This document shows positions 1-6,655 of a DNA stretch of 9,968 bases, piece by piece. The translations under genes were made by a program, and so were the position numbers. The notes below the pieces were generated by a model that was given only the letters and a program-made list of their open reading frames with translations, ran no database searches and was not told where the DNA came from. The first letter of the stretch is position 1. Every line of letters begins with the position of its first letter. Source of the DNA: an uncultured Oscillospiraceae bacterium (GTDB taxonomy: Bacteria; Bacillota; Clostridia; Oscillospirales; Acutalibacteraceae). The stretch is taken from positions 1 through 9,968 of the forward strand of contig CABUCT010000035.1 of the NCBI GenBank assembly GCA_902490145.1. Reading direction: 5' to 3'.

Positions 1-114
1 AATTCTTTGTTAAATATTATGCCGGATGGATTTATTGGAATAACTTCGGACTCTCGTGACAATTCTATAATATATGGCTTTATTACTAAAACATTAAACA
101 TATATATTGGATAA
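1..114 (+). CDS. 3' end of an unidentified gene (partial)
   Basis: The forward frame starting at base 1 is open from the window edge to a TAA at 112-114 and encodes the last 37 residues of a protein that begins outside the window. The tail holds segments such as MPDGFIGITSDSRDN and ends in LNIYIG. I do not recognise the family. Support for coding is indirect: the frame stays open in AT-rich DNA, its codon choice resembles the neighbours, and it stops 18 bases before pgsA, whose ribosome binding site lies in that gap. If real, it is the upstream member of the pgsA operon, which would explain why no promoter is seen directly before pgsA. A chance open frame of this length cannot be excluded. 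Confidence 0.4.
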   Translation, partial: NSLLNIMPDGFIGITSDSRDNSIIYGFITKTLNIYIG

Positions 115-132
115 TAATCTATAAGAGGAAAT

Positions 133-735
133 ATGAAAAAACAGGATTTAACAATTCCAAATTTACTGTCGGTATTAAGAATAGCTGTAATTCCGTTTAT
201 TCTTATAAACTATATAAGCGGGAATTATGTTGCTGCGTCAATAATACTCATGATTTCGGGAATTACTGACATGCTTGACGGGTTAATAGCAAGAAAGTTT
301 AATCAAATATCAAATCTTGGAAAGATTCTTGATCCTTTGGCTGATAAGCTGACAATGGCATCGGTTGTATTTGTTATAGCCATTCAGCATTACCAGATTA
401 AAATTATGCTGGGAATCTTGGTGTTCAAGGAGCTGCTCATGTTAATTGGAGCAATATCTCTTTTGGGAAAAGGGTCACGTCCGTGCGAGTCAAAGTTTTT
501 TGGAAAGCTTTCAACTTTTGTACTTTATACAGTACTTTTTATAGTAATAATCTGCGATATCATCTCCAAAATCACATATGGCAAATTTTTAATGCCATCG
601 TCGATTATGTGGATAATGTCAATGATTTGCTGTGTGCTTATGGTGTTGGCACTGTGGCAATATTATGGTATATTCAAGGCAATACGGTCCGGAGAATATA
701 ACACAGACACCGAAAAATTTGAAGGAGAAAAATAA
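133..735 (+). CDS. pgsA: CDP-diacylglycerol--glycerol-3-phosphate 3-phosphatidyltransferase
   Basis: This 200-residue integral membrane enzyme transfers a phosphatidyl group from CDP-diacylglycerol to glycerol-3-phosphate, the committed step towards phosphatidylglycerol and cardiolipin. The CDP-alcohol phosphotransferase signature is complete: D46, D49, G50, A53, R54, G63, D67 and D71 fit the DxxDGxxARxxxxxxxxGxxxDxxxD pattern, with the Asp residues binding the metal. The N-terminal NLLSVLRI stretch (10-17) is typical of PgsA and favours it over phosphatidylserine or cardiolipin synthases. Several hydrophobic segments follow, the last two near residues 124-145 and 152-176. Length matches the family. 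The ATG has an AGAGGA site just upstream. The clp gene starts 4 bases after the stop, so the two are probably cotranscribed and may be translationally coupled. Confidence 0.93.
   Translation: MKKQDLTIPNLLSVLRIAVIPFILINYISGNYVAASIILMISGITDMLDGLIARKFNQISNLGKILDPLADKLTMASVVFVIAIQHYQIKIMLGILVFKELLMLIGAISLLGKGSRPCESKFFGKLSTFVLYTVLFIVIICDIISKITYGKFLMPSSIMWIMSMICCVLMVLALWQYYGIFKAIRSGEYNTDTEKFEGEK
722..727 (+). promoter_or_regulatory. Ribosome binding site for the zinc-finger Clp ATPase
   Basis: AAGGAG lies inside the last codons of pgsA, 12 bases before the ATG at 740. The spacing is slightly long, but it is the only strong site near that ATG and supports the start at 740. The frame is open upstream to 632, but using that start would overlap pgsA by about 100 bases and add residues with no family character. 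Confidence 0.6.
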
Positions 736-739
736 TTAT

Positions 740-3037
740 ATGCAACAACCAGTCTGCTCACGCTGTAAAAAGCGTCCTGCGGTAGTCTTTATTACAAGAA
801 TGGATGGAGACAAAAGTACGCCGGAGGGTCTTTGTCTCCAATGTGCCAAGGAATTAAATATAAAGCCTGTTACCGACATGATTGATAAAATGAATATTTC
901 TGATGAAGATTTAGAATCGGTTTCCGAGGAAATGATGAATATGTTCGGAATAAATCCTGAAGATATGGATATGGACTCGGAAGATGGATTTGAACTTGGC
1001 GGAGCCGCCACATTCCCGAATATAATAAGCCAGATATTTGGTAATCAGAAGTCTGATGCATTAGAAGAAAATGTTTCTTCATCTAAAGACGCTGAAAAAA
1101 AGGTTAAAAAGGAAGAAAAAAAGAAGAATAAAAAGAGAAGATATCTTGGACTTTATTGTACGGATTTAACGGGAAAAGCAAGGCTCGGAGAGCTTGACCG
1201 CATAATCGGAAGAGACCGTGAGCTTTATCGTGTTATACAAATATTGTCACGTCGAAGCAAAAATAACCCTTGCCTTATTGGTGAACCCGGTGTGGGTAAA
1301 ACTGCAATTGCCGAGGGACTGGCACAAAAAATTATTCTTGGTGAAGTTCCTGCAAAGCTTATGGATAAGGAAATATTCCTGCTTGATATGACCGCACTTG
1401 TTGCCGGAACACAATTCAGAGGACAGTTCGAAAGCCGTATTAAGGGACTTATAGATGAAGTAAAAGCCGAGGGAAATATAATTTTGTTCATCGATGAGGT
1501 ACATTCTCTTGTCGGAACAGGAGACAGTGAAGGTTCGATGAATGCGGCGAATATTTTAAAGCCGGCATTGTCAAGAGGAGAAATACAGGTTATAGGTGCT
1601 ACAACTTTTAATGAATACCGTAAGCATATTGAAAAGGACAGTGCACTTGAACGCCGATTCCAGCCTGTAAAAATAGAAGAACCTTCTATTGAGGACACAG
1701 TTGCTGTGCTCACGGGAATAAAGGAATACTATGAAAAATTTCATAATGTAAAGCTTACTGACAATATTATAAGAAAAGCAGTTGTTTTGTCCGAAAGATA
1801 TATTAATGACAGATTTCTTCCCGACAAGGCGATAGATCTTTTGGATGAATCATGTGCATGTGCGTCACTCAAAAATAAGGCTGCGGATAAGCTTTATGTA
1901 GTTCATAAGGATATTGGACATTTAGAAGCTGAGCTTGAAATGCTTGAAGCTGATGTTGAAAATACCGACTACGAACGTATTGCCACCGTAAAGAGTGAGC
2001 TTGCCGCAAATGAGAAAAATGCCGAGGAGCTTGCTCCTAAAGCAGAGGGCGGTTATGTCACAGAGGATGACTTGGCAAGAGTAATAGAGCTTTGGACCGG
2101 AATTCCGGCTGCAAAAATAAAACAGAGTGATATAAAGAGACTTGCAGGACTTGAAGAACGTATACATGGAAAAATAATAGGGCAGGATGAGGCAGTATCT
2201 CTTGTATCAAAAGCGGTTCGACGTTCAAGAGTGCAGATAAGCTCACGCAGACGTCCGGCGTCATTTATTTTTGCAGGTCCCACAGGTGTGGGCAAAACCG
2301 AACTTGTTAAAGTACTTGCAAAAGAACTTTTTGATACTCCTGAAACACTTATACGTCTTGATATGTCAGAGTTTATGGAGAAACATTCGGTTTCAAGAAT
2401 TATCGGATCTCCCCCCGGATACGTAGGATATGACGAGGCAGGACAGCTTACTGAAAAGGTAAGAAGAAAGCCTTATTCGGTAATTTTGTTTGATGAGATC
2501 GAAAAAGCTCATCCCGATGTTATGAATATTTTGCTTCAGATTCTTGACGACGGACGCATAACCGATGCACATGGACGAAATGTGAGCTTTGAAAATACCG
2601 TTATTGTTATGACTACAAATGCCGGAAGCAGCAGTGGTAACAGCGGACTTGGTTTTGGACACACTGTCGGTGAACTCAGCAATGAAAAGACTATGAAAGC
2701 ACTTAAGGAATTTTTGCGTCCCGAATTTATCGGAAGAGTAGATGAAGTGGTTTGTTTCTCTCCGCTTAGTAAAGAAAATTTTGTAGAAATTGCGGGTCTC
2801 ATGCTTTCGGAGCTTAAAGAACCGTTGGCTGAAAAGGGCTATTCATTCGAATGGGAAACAGCTGTTCAAGAACAACTTGCAAATGAAGCTTACGGTGGAA
2901 GCAGAGGTGCAAGAGATTTGAGAAACGCTGTCCGCCGAGAAGTTGAGGATAAAATTGCGGAGTCTATAATAGAATATTGCGACGATAAAATCGAAGGTTT
3001 CCGATTGACCGAATCGGGACTTGAGATAATCAAATAA
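740..3037 (+). CDS. ClpC-like Hsp100 AAA+ ATPase with N-terminal zinc finger
   Basis: This 765-residue protein-unfolding ATPase probably feeds substrates to ClpP. It starts with a four-cysteine zinc finger (C6, C9, C32, C35), followed by an acidic Met-rich stretch and a Lys-rich linker (about 116-134). The first AAA+ module has Walker A GEPGVGKT at 181-188 and Walker B D252-E253. A short middle segment with a coiled-coil look follows. The second module has Walker A GPTGVGKT at 513-520, Walker B D585-E586, and FIGRVDE, which carries the likely arginine finger. LGF at 637-639 sits where ClpA/ClpC/ClpX-type proteins carry the ClpP-docking tripeptide; ClpB lacks it. The double Clp N-terminal repeat of classical ClpC is absent and the finger takes its place. 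Clostridial genomes carry similar proteins under the general name Clp ATP-binding subunit. No ctsR, mcsA or mcsB is adjacent. The linker carries two slippery A-runs (see findings). Confidence 0.9.
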   Translation: MQQPVCSRCKKRPAVVFITRMDGDKSTPEGLCLQCAKELNIKPVTDMIDKMNISDEDLESVSEEMMNMFGINPEDMDMDSEDGFELGGAATFPNIISQIFGNQKSDALEENVSSSKDAEKKVKKEEKKKNKKRRYLGLYCTDLTGKARLGELDRIIGRDRELYRVIQILSRRSKNNPCLIGEPGVGKTAIAEGLAQKIILGEVPAKLMDKEIFLLDMTALVAGTQFRGQFESRIKGLIDEVKAEGNIILFIDEVHSLVGTGDSEGSMNAANILKPALSRGEIQVIGATTFNEYRKHIEKDSALERRFQPVKIEEPSIEDTVAVLTGIKEYYEKFHNVKLTDNIIRKAVVLSERYINDRFLPDKAIDLLDESCACASLKNKAADKLYVVHKDIGHLEAELEMLEADVENTDYERIATVKSELAANEKNAEELAPKAEGGYVTEDDLARVIELWTGIPAAKIKQSDIKRLAGLEERIHGKIIGQDEAVSLVSKAVRRSRVQISSRRRPASFIFAGPTGVGKTELVKVLAKELFDTPETLIRLDMSEFMEKHSVSRIIGSPPGYVGYDEAGQLTEKVRRKPYSVILFDEIEKAHPDVMNILLQILDDGRITDAHGRNVSFENTVIVMTTNAGSSSGNSGLGFGHTVGELSNEKTMKALKEFLRPEFIGRVDEVVCFSPLSKENFVEIAGLMLSELKEPLAEKGYSFEWETAVQEQLANEAYGGSRGARDLRNAVRREVEDKIAESIIEYCDDKIEGFRLTESGLEIIK
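1096..1123 (+). other. Two in-frame A_AAA_AAG heptamers (possible frameshift sites)
   Basis: The Lys-rich linker of the Clp gene contains A_AAA_AAG at 1096-1102 and at 1117-1123, both in the reading phase used by the dnaX-type -1 frameshift site. A -1 shift at the first gives a stop at 1105-1107 (122-residue product); at the second, a stop at 1129-1131 (130-residue product). I see no strong downstream stimulatory hairpin, only the small palindrome AAGATATCTT at 1138-1147. Lys-rich coding in an AT-rich genome makes such runs by chance, so function is only a possibility. Confidence 0.2.
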
Positions 3038-3056
3038 ATATAACGGAGAGATTTTT

Positions 3057-4307
3057 ATGTCAGAGATTTTTGAAAAATATGAATCAAATGTCCGTTCATA
3101 TTGCCGAAGCTTTCCAACAGTTTTCAGTAAAGCTAAGGGTTCGGTTTTGACAGATGAAAACGGTAAGGAATATATTGATTTTTTCAGTGGTGCAGGAGGA
3201 GTTAATTATGGTCATAATAATGATCATATAAAAGATGCCGTTCTTAATTATCTTGAAAGTGACGGCATAATTCATGCACTTGATATGTATACAAATGCTA
3301 AAGAAGAATTTATTTCTTATTTTGAGGAGAATATTTTAAAACCACGTGGATTTGATTATAAAATTCAATTTGCAGGACCAACCGGAACAAATGCAGTAGA
3401 AGCAGCATTAAAGCTTGCCAGAAAGGTAAAAAAGCGTCAGAATGTTTTTGCTTTTATGGGAGCATTCCATGGAATGACACTTGGTTCTTTGTCGCTTACC
3501 ACCGATTCTTGTTCAAGAAACGGGGCGGGTGTTCCGCTTGGAAATGTAACACATATTCCTGCACCATATATGTTTGAAAATCTTGATGTACTTAATTATA
3601 TTGAAACATTACTTACCGATGACCATTCTGCTGCGGAAAAACCTGCGGCAATTATCCTTGAGTCGGTTCAGGCAGACGGCGGAATATATGCTTTCGATAT
3701 AGATTTTTTAAAGGGACTGCGTTTAATTTGTGATAAATACGATATTCTTATGATTTGTGATGATATTCAGGTCGGATGTGGAAGAAGCGGAAACTTTTTT
3801 TCGTTTGAGCGGGCCGAAATTATCCCTGATATCGTAACACTTTCAAAATCTATTGGTGGATTTGGAATGCCGCTTGCACTTACGTTGTTTAAGCCGGAAC
3901 TGGATATTTGGGAGCCCGGTGAGCATACCGGAACTTTCAGAGGAAATCAATTATCACTTGTCGCAGCGAAAGCCGGGCTTGAAGTGTTTATAAATGAAAA
4001 GATAGATGCCCAGGTCGCTAAAAAAGAGAAGATAATGAGTGAATATCTTAAAAATAATATTGAAACACTGGATAATAGAATTTCTACCAGAGGAATCGGA
4101 CTGATTTGGGCGGTGGATTTATCAAAATTCAATGATGAGTCGCTTTCTTCAAAACTTATGCATAAATGCTTTGAAAACGGATTAATACTTGAAAGGGTTG
4201 GACGTCAAAATGCGGTAATGAAACTCATGCCGCCGCTTGTAATTGATGAAAATCAAATGCTGGACGGACTTGAAATTTTGAAAAAATCCATTCAAAACCT
4301 TATATAA
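3057..4307 (+). CDS. EctB-like diaminobutyrate aminotransferase (class III, PLP)
   Basis: This 416-residue pyridoxal-phosphate enzyme most resembles EctB, L-2,4-diaminobutyrate:2-oxoglutarate transaminase, which makes diaminobutyrate from aspartate semialdehyde and glutamate. EctB-type stretches include VRSYCRSFPTVF near residue 12, GPTGTNAVEAALKLAR from 107, and FHGMTLG. K264 in TLSKSIGGFG is the Schiff-base lysine; D235 in DDIQ should contact the pyridine nitrogen. The usual QGE/QAE-GG motif reads QADGG (Q205-A206-D207), a Glu-to-Asp change. Length is normal for EctB. The ATG has a CGGAGAG site 7 bases upstream and follows the clp stop by 19 bases, so it closes the pgsA-clp operon before the hairpin at 4318. 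No ectA, ectC or aspartokinase is visible, so ectoine synthesis is not indicated. Substrate assignment rests on overall similarity; another omega-amino acid is possible. Confidence 0.8.
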   Translation: MSEIFEKYESNVRSYCRSFPTVFSKAKGSVLTDENGKEYIDFFSGAGGVNYGHNNDHIKDAVLNYLESDGIIHALDMYTNAKEEFISYFEENILKPRGFDYKIQFAGPTGTNAVEAALKLARKVKKRQNVFAFMGAFHGMTLGSLSLTTDSCSRNGAGVPLGNVTHIPAPYMFENLDVLNYIETLLTDDHSAAEKPAAIILESVQADGGIYAFDIDFLKGLRLICDKYDILMICDDIQVGCGRSGNFFSFERAEIIPDIVTLSKSIGGFGMPLALTLFKPELDIWEPGEHTGTFRGNQLSLVAAKAGLEVFINEKIDAQVAKKEKIMSEYLKNNIETLDNRISTRGIGLIWAVDLSKFNDESLSSKLMHKCFENGLILERVGRQNAVMKLMPPLVIDENQMLDGLEILKKSIQNLI

Positions 4308-4317
4308 ATGTTCAAAA

Positions 4318-4345
4318 CCCCCGCATTTCAATTGAAATGTGGGGG
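4318..4345. terminator. Probable bidirectional intrinsic terminator
   Basis: CCCCCGCATTTC and GAAATGTGGGGG form a 12-bp stem (one G-U pair) with an AATT loop. It lies 10 bases after the aminotransferase stop and 4 bases before the stop of the facing lipid kinase gene. Reverse transcripts run into TTTTGAACATTT, and forward transcripts into TAATTTATATTGTTT. Both tails are T-rich but interrupted, so the hairpin probably serves both converging genes with moderate strength. Confidence 0.8.
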
Positions 4346-4349
4346 TAAT

Positions 4350-5261
4350 TTATATTGTTTCAAATTCTTTTTCTTTAGACACTTTGGAAGATGATGAGGA
4401 TACTGAATATCTTGACACATTTTTAATAGTTTCTCCATCAATTTGCAAAGCTGTCGGACGGTCAAATTCAACCATGATTTTATGTCCTGTGAATATATTA
4501 ATCAAATCTTTATGCTTTGTTATATGTTCGCCTTTAAAAATGCTTGGGAAGGCCATAAGAGTTTTAAATCTGCTTTTGCATGACATTACGGCAACCGAAA
4601 CAACATGATCGGAATTAAGTCTGTCTTGATTTGGAGTCGCCATCATTCCTCCTCCGAAGAATCGTCCGTTCATGGTCGGTACGAGCCAAACGTGATTATA
4701 TATATATCTTTTGCCGTCAACTGTAATGATTGCATTGGTCGGATTATATCCGATGAATAGACCTTTAAGAGCAATTGTAGTATAATTTATCGGCTTCCCG
4801 GATTGATTTCTTTTTTTATCGCCGATCTCACAGCAATATCCGTCTATCCCGTATCCTATACCGTTTAGGAATTTACTTTTTTGACCGTTTACCGTAACTT
4901 CGGGAAGATGTTTTATATATTTTTTGATGCTGAACGGCTTTTCTCCTTTTTTCTTGTTAAGATCATTAAGAAAATCATTACCGCTGCCAGTTGCAAAATA
5001 AAGAATATCGTTCTCAATGTCAAGACTGTCAGTGTTATTAATAAATCTGTTAAGTGTACCGTCACCGCCTGAAATAATAACTGCTTCATCTTTTGCAACT
5101 TTGCTAAAAAAATCTTTATAGCTTATAATTTTTGTTATATCGCAAAATTCAAGATCATCATTTTTCATTAATGTTTTAAGGGCTTCGGAATCTTTTCTTC
5201 CTCTGCCGTTCCCGGCATATGGATTATATAAAACATAGTATTTCCCCAACTCTATTTTCAC
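4350..5261 (-). CDS. Diacylglycerol kinase family lipid kinase (DgkB/YegS type)
   Basis: This 303-residue protein belongs to the DAGK catalytic family, soluble or membrane-associated kinases that phosphorylate diacylglycerol or related lipids with ATP. Seen motifs are NPYAGNGRG at 13-21 (nucleotide site start), GGDGTLN at 65-71 (catalytic core), ATGSGNDF at 90-97 (usually GTGND; here the Thr is Ser), and LQIDGE near the C-terminus. The likely role is recycling diacylglycerol to phosphatidic acid, but sequence alone cannot separate diacylglycerol kinase from other lipid or sphingoid-base kinases. Translation starts at a GTG (5259-5261) with only a weak AAGAAAGA site directly before it, suggesting modest expression. 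The C-terminal tail is Ser-rich (SVSSSSSKVSK). It has its own strong promoter at 5283-5311 and shares the hairpin at 4318-4345 with the facing operon. Confidence 0.88.
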   Translation of the reverse strand: MKIELGKYYVLYNPYAGNGRGRKDSEALKTLMKNDDLEFCDITKIISYKDFFSKVAKDEAVIISGGDGTLNRFINNTDSLDIENDILYFATGSGNDFLNDLNKKKGEKPFSIKKYIKHLPEVTVNGQKSKFLNGIGYGIDGYCCEIGDKKRNQSGKPINYTTIALKGLFIGYNPTNAIITVDGKRYIYNHVWLVPTMNGRFFGGGMMATPNQDRLNSDHVVSVAVMSCKSRFKTLMAFPSIFKGEHITKHKDLINIFTGHKIMVEFDRPTALQIDGETIKNVSRYSVSSSSSKVSKEKEFETI

Positions 5262-5282
5262 TCTTTCTTAAATATCAGTGAA

Positions 5283-5311
5283 ATAATACGACAAAATTCG
5301 ACTTTAGTCAA
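5283..5311 (-). promoter_or_regulatory. Sigma-A promoter of the lipid kinase gene
   Basis: On the reverse strand, TTGACT (5306-5311) and TATTAT (5283-5288) are separated by exactly 17 bases, a near-consensus sigma-A promoter. Transcription would start near 5276, leaving about 15 bases before the GTG start. It sits directly after the terminator of pduL, so the two reverse genes appear to be separate units. Confidence 0.8.
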
Positions 5312-5316
5312 GCGAA

Positions 5317-5363
5317 ATATCAAAAACAAAAACGGTGAATCCGCAAAATGGAAACACCGTTTT
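5317..5363 (-). terminator. Intrinsic terminator of pduL
   Basis: On the reverse strand AAAACGGTG pairs with CACCGTTTT (5329-5337 with 5355-5363). An inner TCC/GGA pairing at 5340-5342 and 5350-5352 extends the hairpin across a small internal loop. The reverse transcript then continues into TTTTTGTTTTTG, a good U-tract. It lies 17 bases after the pduL stop. Confidence 0.85.
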
Positions 5364-5379
5364 ATAATTTAAAAACTAA

Positions 5380-5955
5380 TCAGTCAATGATCTCACCGGT
5401 GAAGTTCGGAGAAATACCGGCAGCATTACATTCATCGGTATCAATGTGCATAGCAAGTGCAAATTTGTCGCTTACTCTTACAACAACATCACCAAATACG
5501 GTTTCACGACCTGTGCCGCTTACTTTTACAGAAACGATCTGCTTATTTTCAAGACCATATTTTTCGGCATCGGCAGAGGTCATATGAATATGACGTTTTG
5601 CACAGATAACGCCGTGATCAATCTCTATCTCACCGGCAGGACCGACGAGTTTGCATCCAGAGGTTCCTTCGGTATCACCTGATTCACGAATAAGAGCGTT
5701 TACGCCGATCGAACGGGCGTCGGTGAGAGAAATCTCAACCTGAGTTTCAGGACGAACGGGTCCGAGAATAGAAACGTTTTTAAGTTCTCTCTTGGGGCCT
5801 ACAACAGTAACACGCTCTTCACAAGCATATTGACCTGGCTGAGAAAGGTTCTTTTTTGGTGTGAGAGTATATCCTTTTCCGAAGAGAACTTCAAGATCTG
5901 CTTGAGACACATGAACGTGACGAGCAGAAGTTTCGATAAGTACGGGTTTTGACAT
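5380..5955 (-). CDS. pduL: PduL-type phosphate acyltransferase (phosphotransacylase)
   Basis: This 191-residue enzyme interconverts acyl-CoA plus phosphate with acyl phosphate plus CoA (acetyl or propionyl); an acetate kinase can then make ATP. It is unrelated to classical Pta. All six metal ligands expected from the PduL structure are present: H13 and H15 in SARHVHVS, E74 in TQVEIS, H122 and H124 in RHIHM, and H170 in HIDTDE. The second copy of the domain starts near residue 97. The protein begins directly at the core fold with no N-terminal encapsulation helix, and no microcompartment shell gene lies in the window, so a cytosolic role in acetate or propionate formation is inferred. The ATG has an AGGAG site 9 bases upstream, a strong promoter at 5999-6027 and a strong terminator, so it appears to be a monocistronic gene. 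Confidence 0.92.
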   Translation of the reverse strand: MSKPVLIETSARHVHVSQADLEVLFGKGYTLTPKKNLSQPGQYACEERVTVVGPKRELKNVSILGPVRPETQVEISLTDARSIGVNALIRESGDTEGTSGCKLVGPAGEIEIDHGVICAKRHIHMTSADAEKYGLENKQIVSVKVSGTGRETVFGDVVVRVSDKFALAMHIDTDECNAAGISPNFTGEIID

Positions 5956-5998
5956 TCAAAGCAACTCCTAACAAAAGTTAAAATTAAATACTTTAACT

Positions 5999-6027
5999 AT
6001 TTTAGCAGATATAGTTATTCTTTTCAA
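5999..6027 (-). promoter_or_regulatory. Sigma-A promoter of pduL
   Basis: On the reverse strand, TTGAAA (6022-6027) and TAAAAT (5999-6004) are 17 bases apart. The expected start near 5992 leaves a leader of about 37 bases carrying the AGGAG site. It is back to back with the forward promoter at 6038-6066, with 10 bases between the two -35 boxes. Confidence 0.75.
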
Positions 6028-6037
6028 GTCATAAGCA

Positions 6038-6066
6038 TTGAGTATTTCAAAAAAGTATGTTAAAAT
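6038..6066 (+). promoter_or_regulatory. Sigma-A promoter of the uracil-DNA glycosylase gene
   Basis: TTGAGT (6038-6043) and TAAAAT (6061-6066) are 17 bases apart, and TGT directly before the -10 box makes it an extended -10 promoter. Transcription would start near 6073, about 22 bases before the ATG at 6095. This also argues against translation starting at the TTG at 6038, which is the -35 box. Confidence 0.75.
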
Positions 6067-6094
6067 AGTAAAAATATTTATTTGTGGTGATTTT

Positions 6095-6655
6095 ATGTCA
6101 ATGACACTTGACCAATTACAAAATGTCTGCAATGAATGCAGAAAATGTGAGTTGTGTGAAACTCGAACAAATGTGGTTTTTGGGACTGGAAATCCAAAGG
6201 CCAAAGTTATGTTTATCGGCGAAGGCCCTGGAGAAAATGAAGACTTGCAGGGTGAGCCGTTTGTAGGACGAGCAGGTAAACTTTTGGATAAATTTCTGGA
6301 AGCCATTGATCTTGACAGAACAAAAATATATATTGCAAATATGGTAAAGTGCCGACCCCCAAAAAACCGAGATCCAAAGCCCGAAGAACAAGATGCTTGT
6401 ATAGGTTATCTTCGTGAGCAGGTGAAAATTATTCGGCCGAAAATAATTGTTTGTTTGGGAAGAATAGCTGCACAAAAAATAATTGACCCTAATTTTAAAG
6501 TCACAAAACAACATGGCGAGTGGGTTGAAAGAAACGGAGTCCTTTTGATGGGAACATTCCATCCGGCAGCCTTGCTGAGAAATCCGAGCAACAAACCTTA
6601 TTCGCTTGAAGACTTTATTAAAATTCGGGATCAATTAGAAAAGTATTCTGATTAA
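6095..6655 (+). CDS. Family 4 uracil-DNA glycosylase (iron-sulfur)
   Basis: This 186-residue base-excision repair enzyme removes uracil, chiefly from deaminated cytosine, from DNA. Family 4 marks are clear: cluster cysteines C15, C18, C86 (in KCRPP) and C102 for a 4Fe-4S centre; GEGPGENED at 42-50, followed by PFVGRAG at 55-61; and FHPAALLRN with H156 near the C-terminus. Two further cysteines, C12 and C21, flank the first pair; by comparison with the Thermus enzyme they should not bind the cluster. I chose the ATG at 6095 because a GTGGTGA site sits just upstream and the promoter lies before it; the ATG at 6101 is an alternative. The stop overlaps the stop of the converging membrane protein gene by four bases, with no terminator visible between them. 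Confidence 0.92.
   Translation: MSMTLDQLQNVCNECRKCELCETRTNVVFGTGNPKAKVMFIGEGPGENEDLQGEPFVGRAGKLLDKFLEAIDLDRTKIYIANMVKCRPPKNRDPKPEEQDACIGYLREQVKIIRPKIIVCLGRIAAQKIIDPNFKVTKQHGEWVERNGVLLMGTFHPAALLRNPSNKPYSLEDFIKIRDQLEKYSD

Noticed and set aside
632..739. Upstream extension of the Clp ATPase frame
   Set aside because: It overlaps pgsA by about 100 bases, encodes residues with no family resemblance, and the ATG at 740 has a ribosome binding site and leads straight into the zinc finger.
1225..1713. Reverse-strand open frame of 162 codons inside the Clp gene
   Set aside because: It is a shadow of the strongly conserved Walker-containing forward gene, with low-complexity Ser/Ile-rich translation and no family features.
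3057..4307. Ectoine biosynthesis locus
   Set aside because: Only the EctB-like step is present; no acetyltransferase or ectoine synthase is adjacent.
5380..5955. Bacterial microcompartment locus
   Set aside because: No shell protein, diol dehydratase or encapsulation peptide is visible; PduL stands alone.
6038..6094. TTG start for the uracil-DNA glycosylase
   Set aside because: The TTG is the -35 box of the promoter; transcription should begin downstream of it.
5956..6094. Riboswitch or leader RNA in the pduL/uracil-DNA glycosylase gap
   Set aside because: The gap is fully used by two divergent promoters and short leaders of about 37 and 22 bases, too short for a riboswitch.
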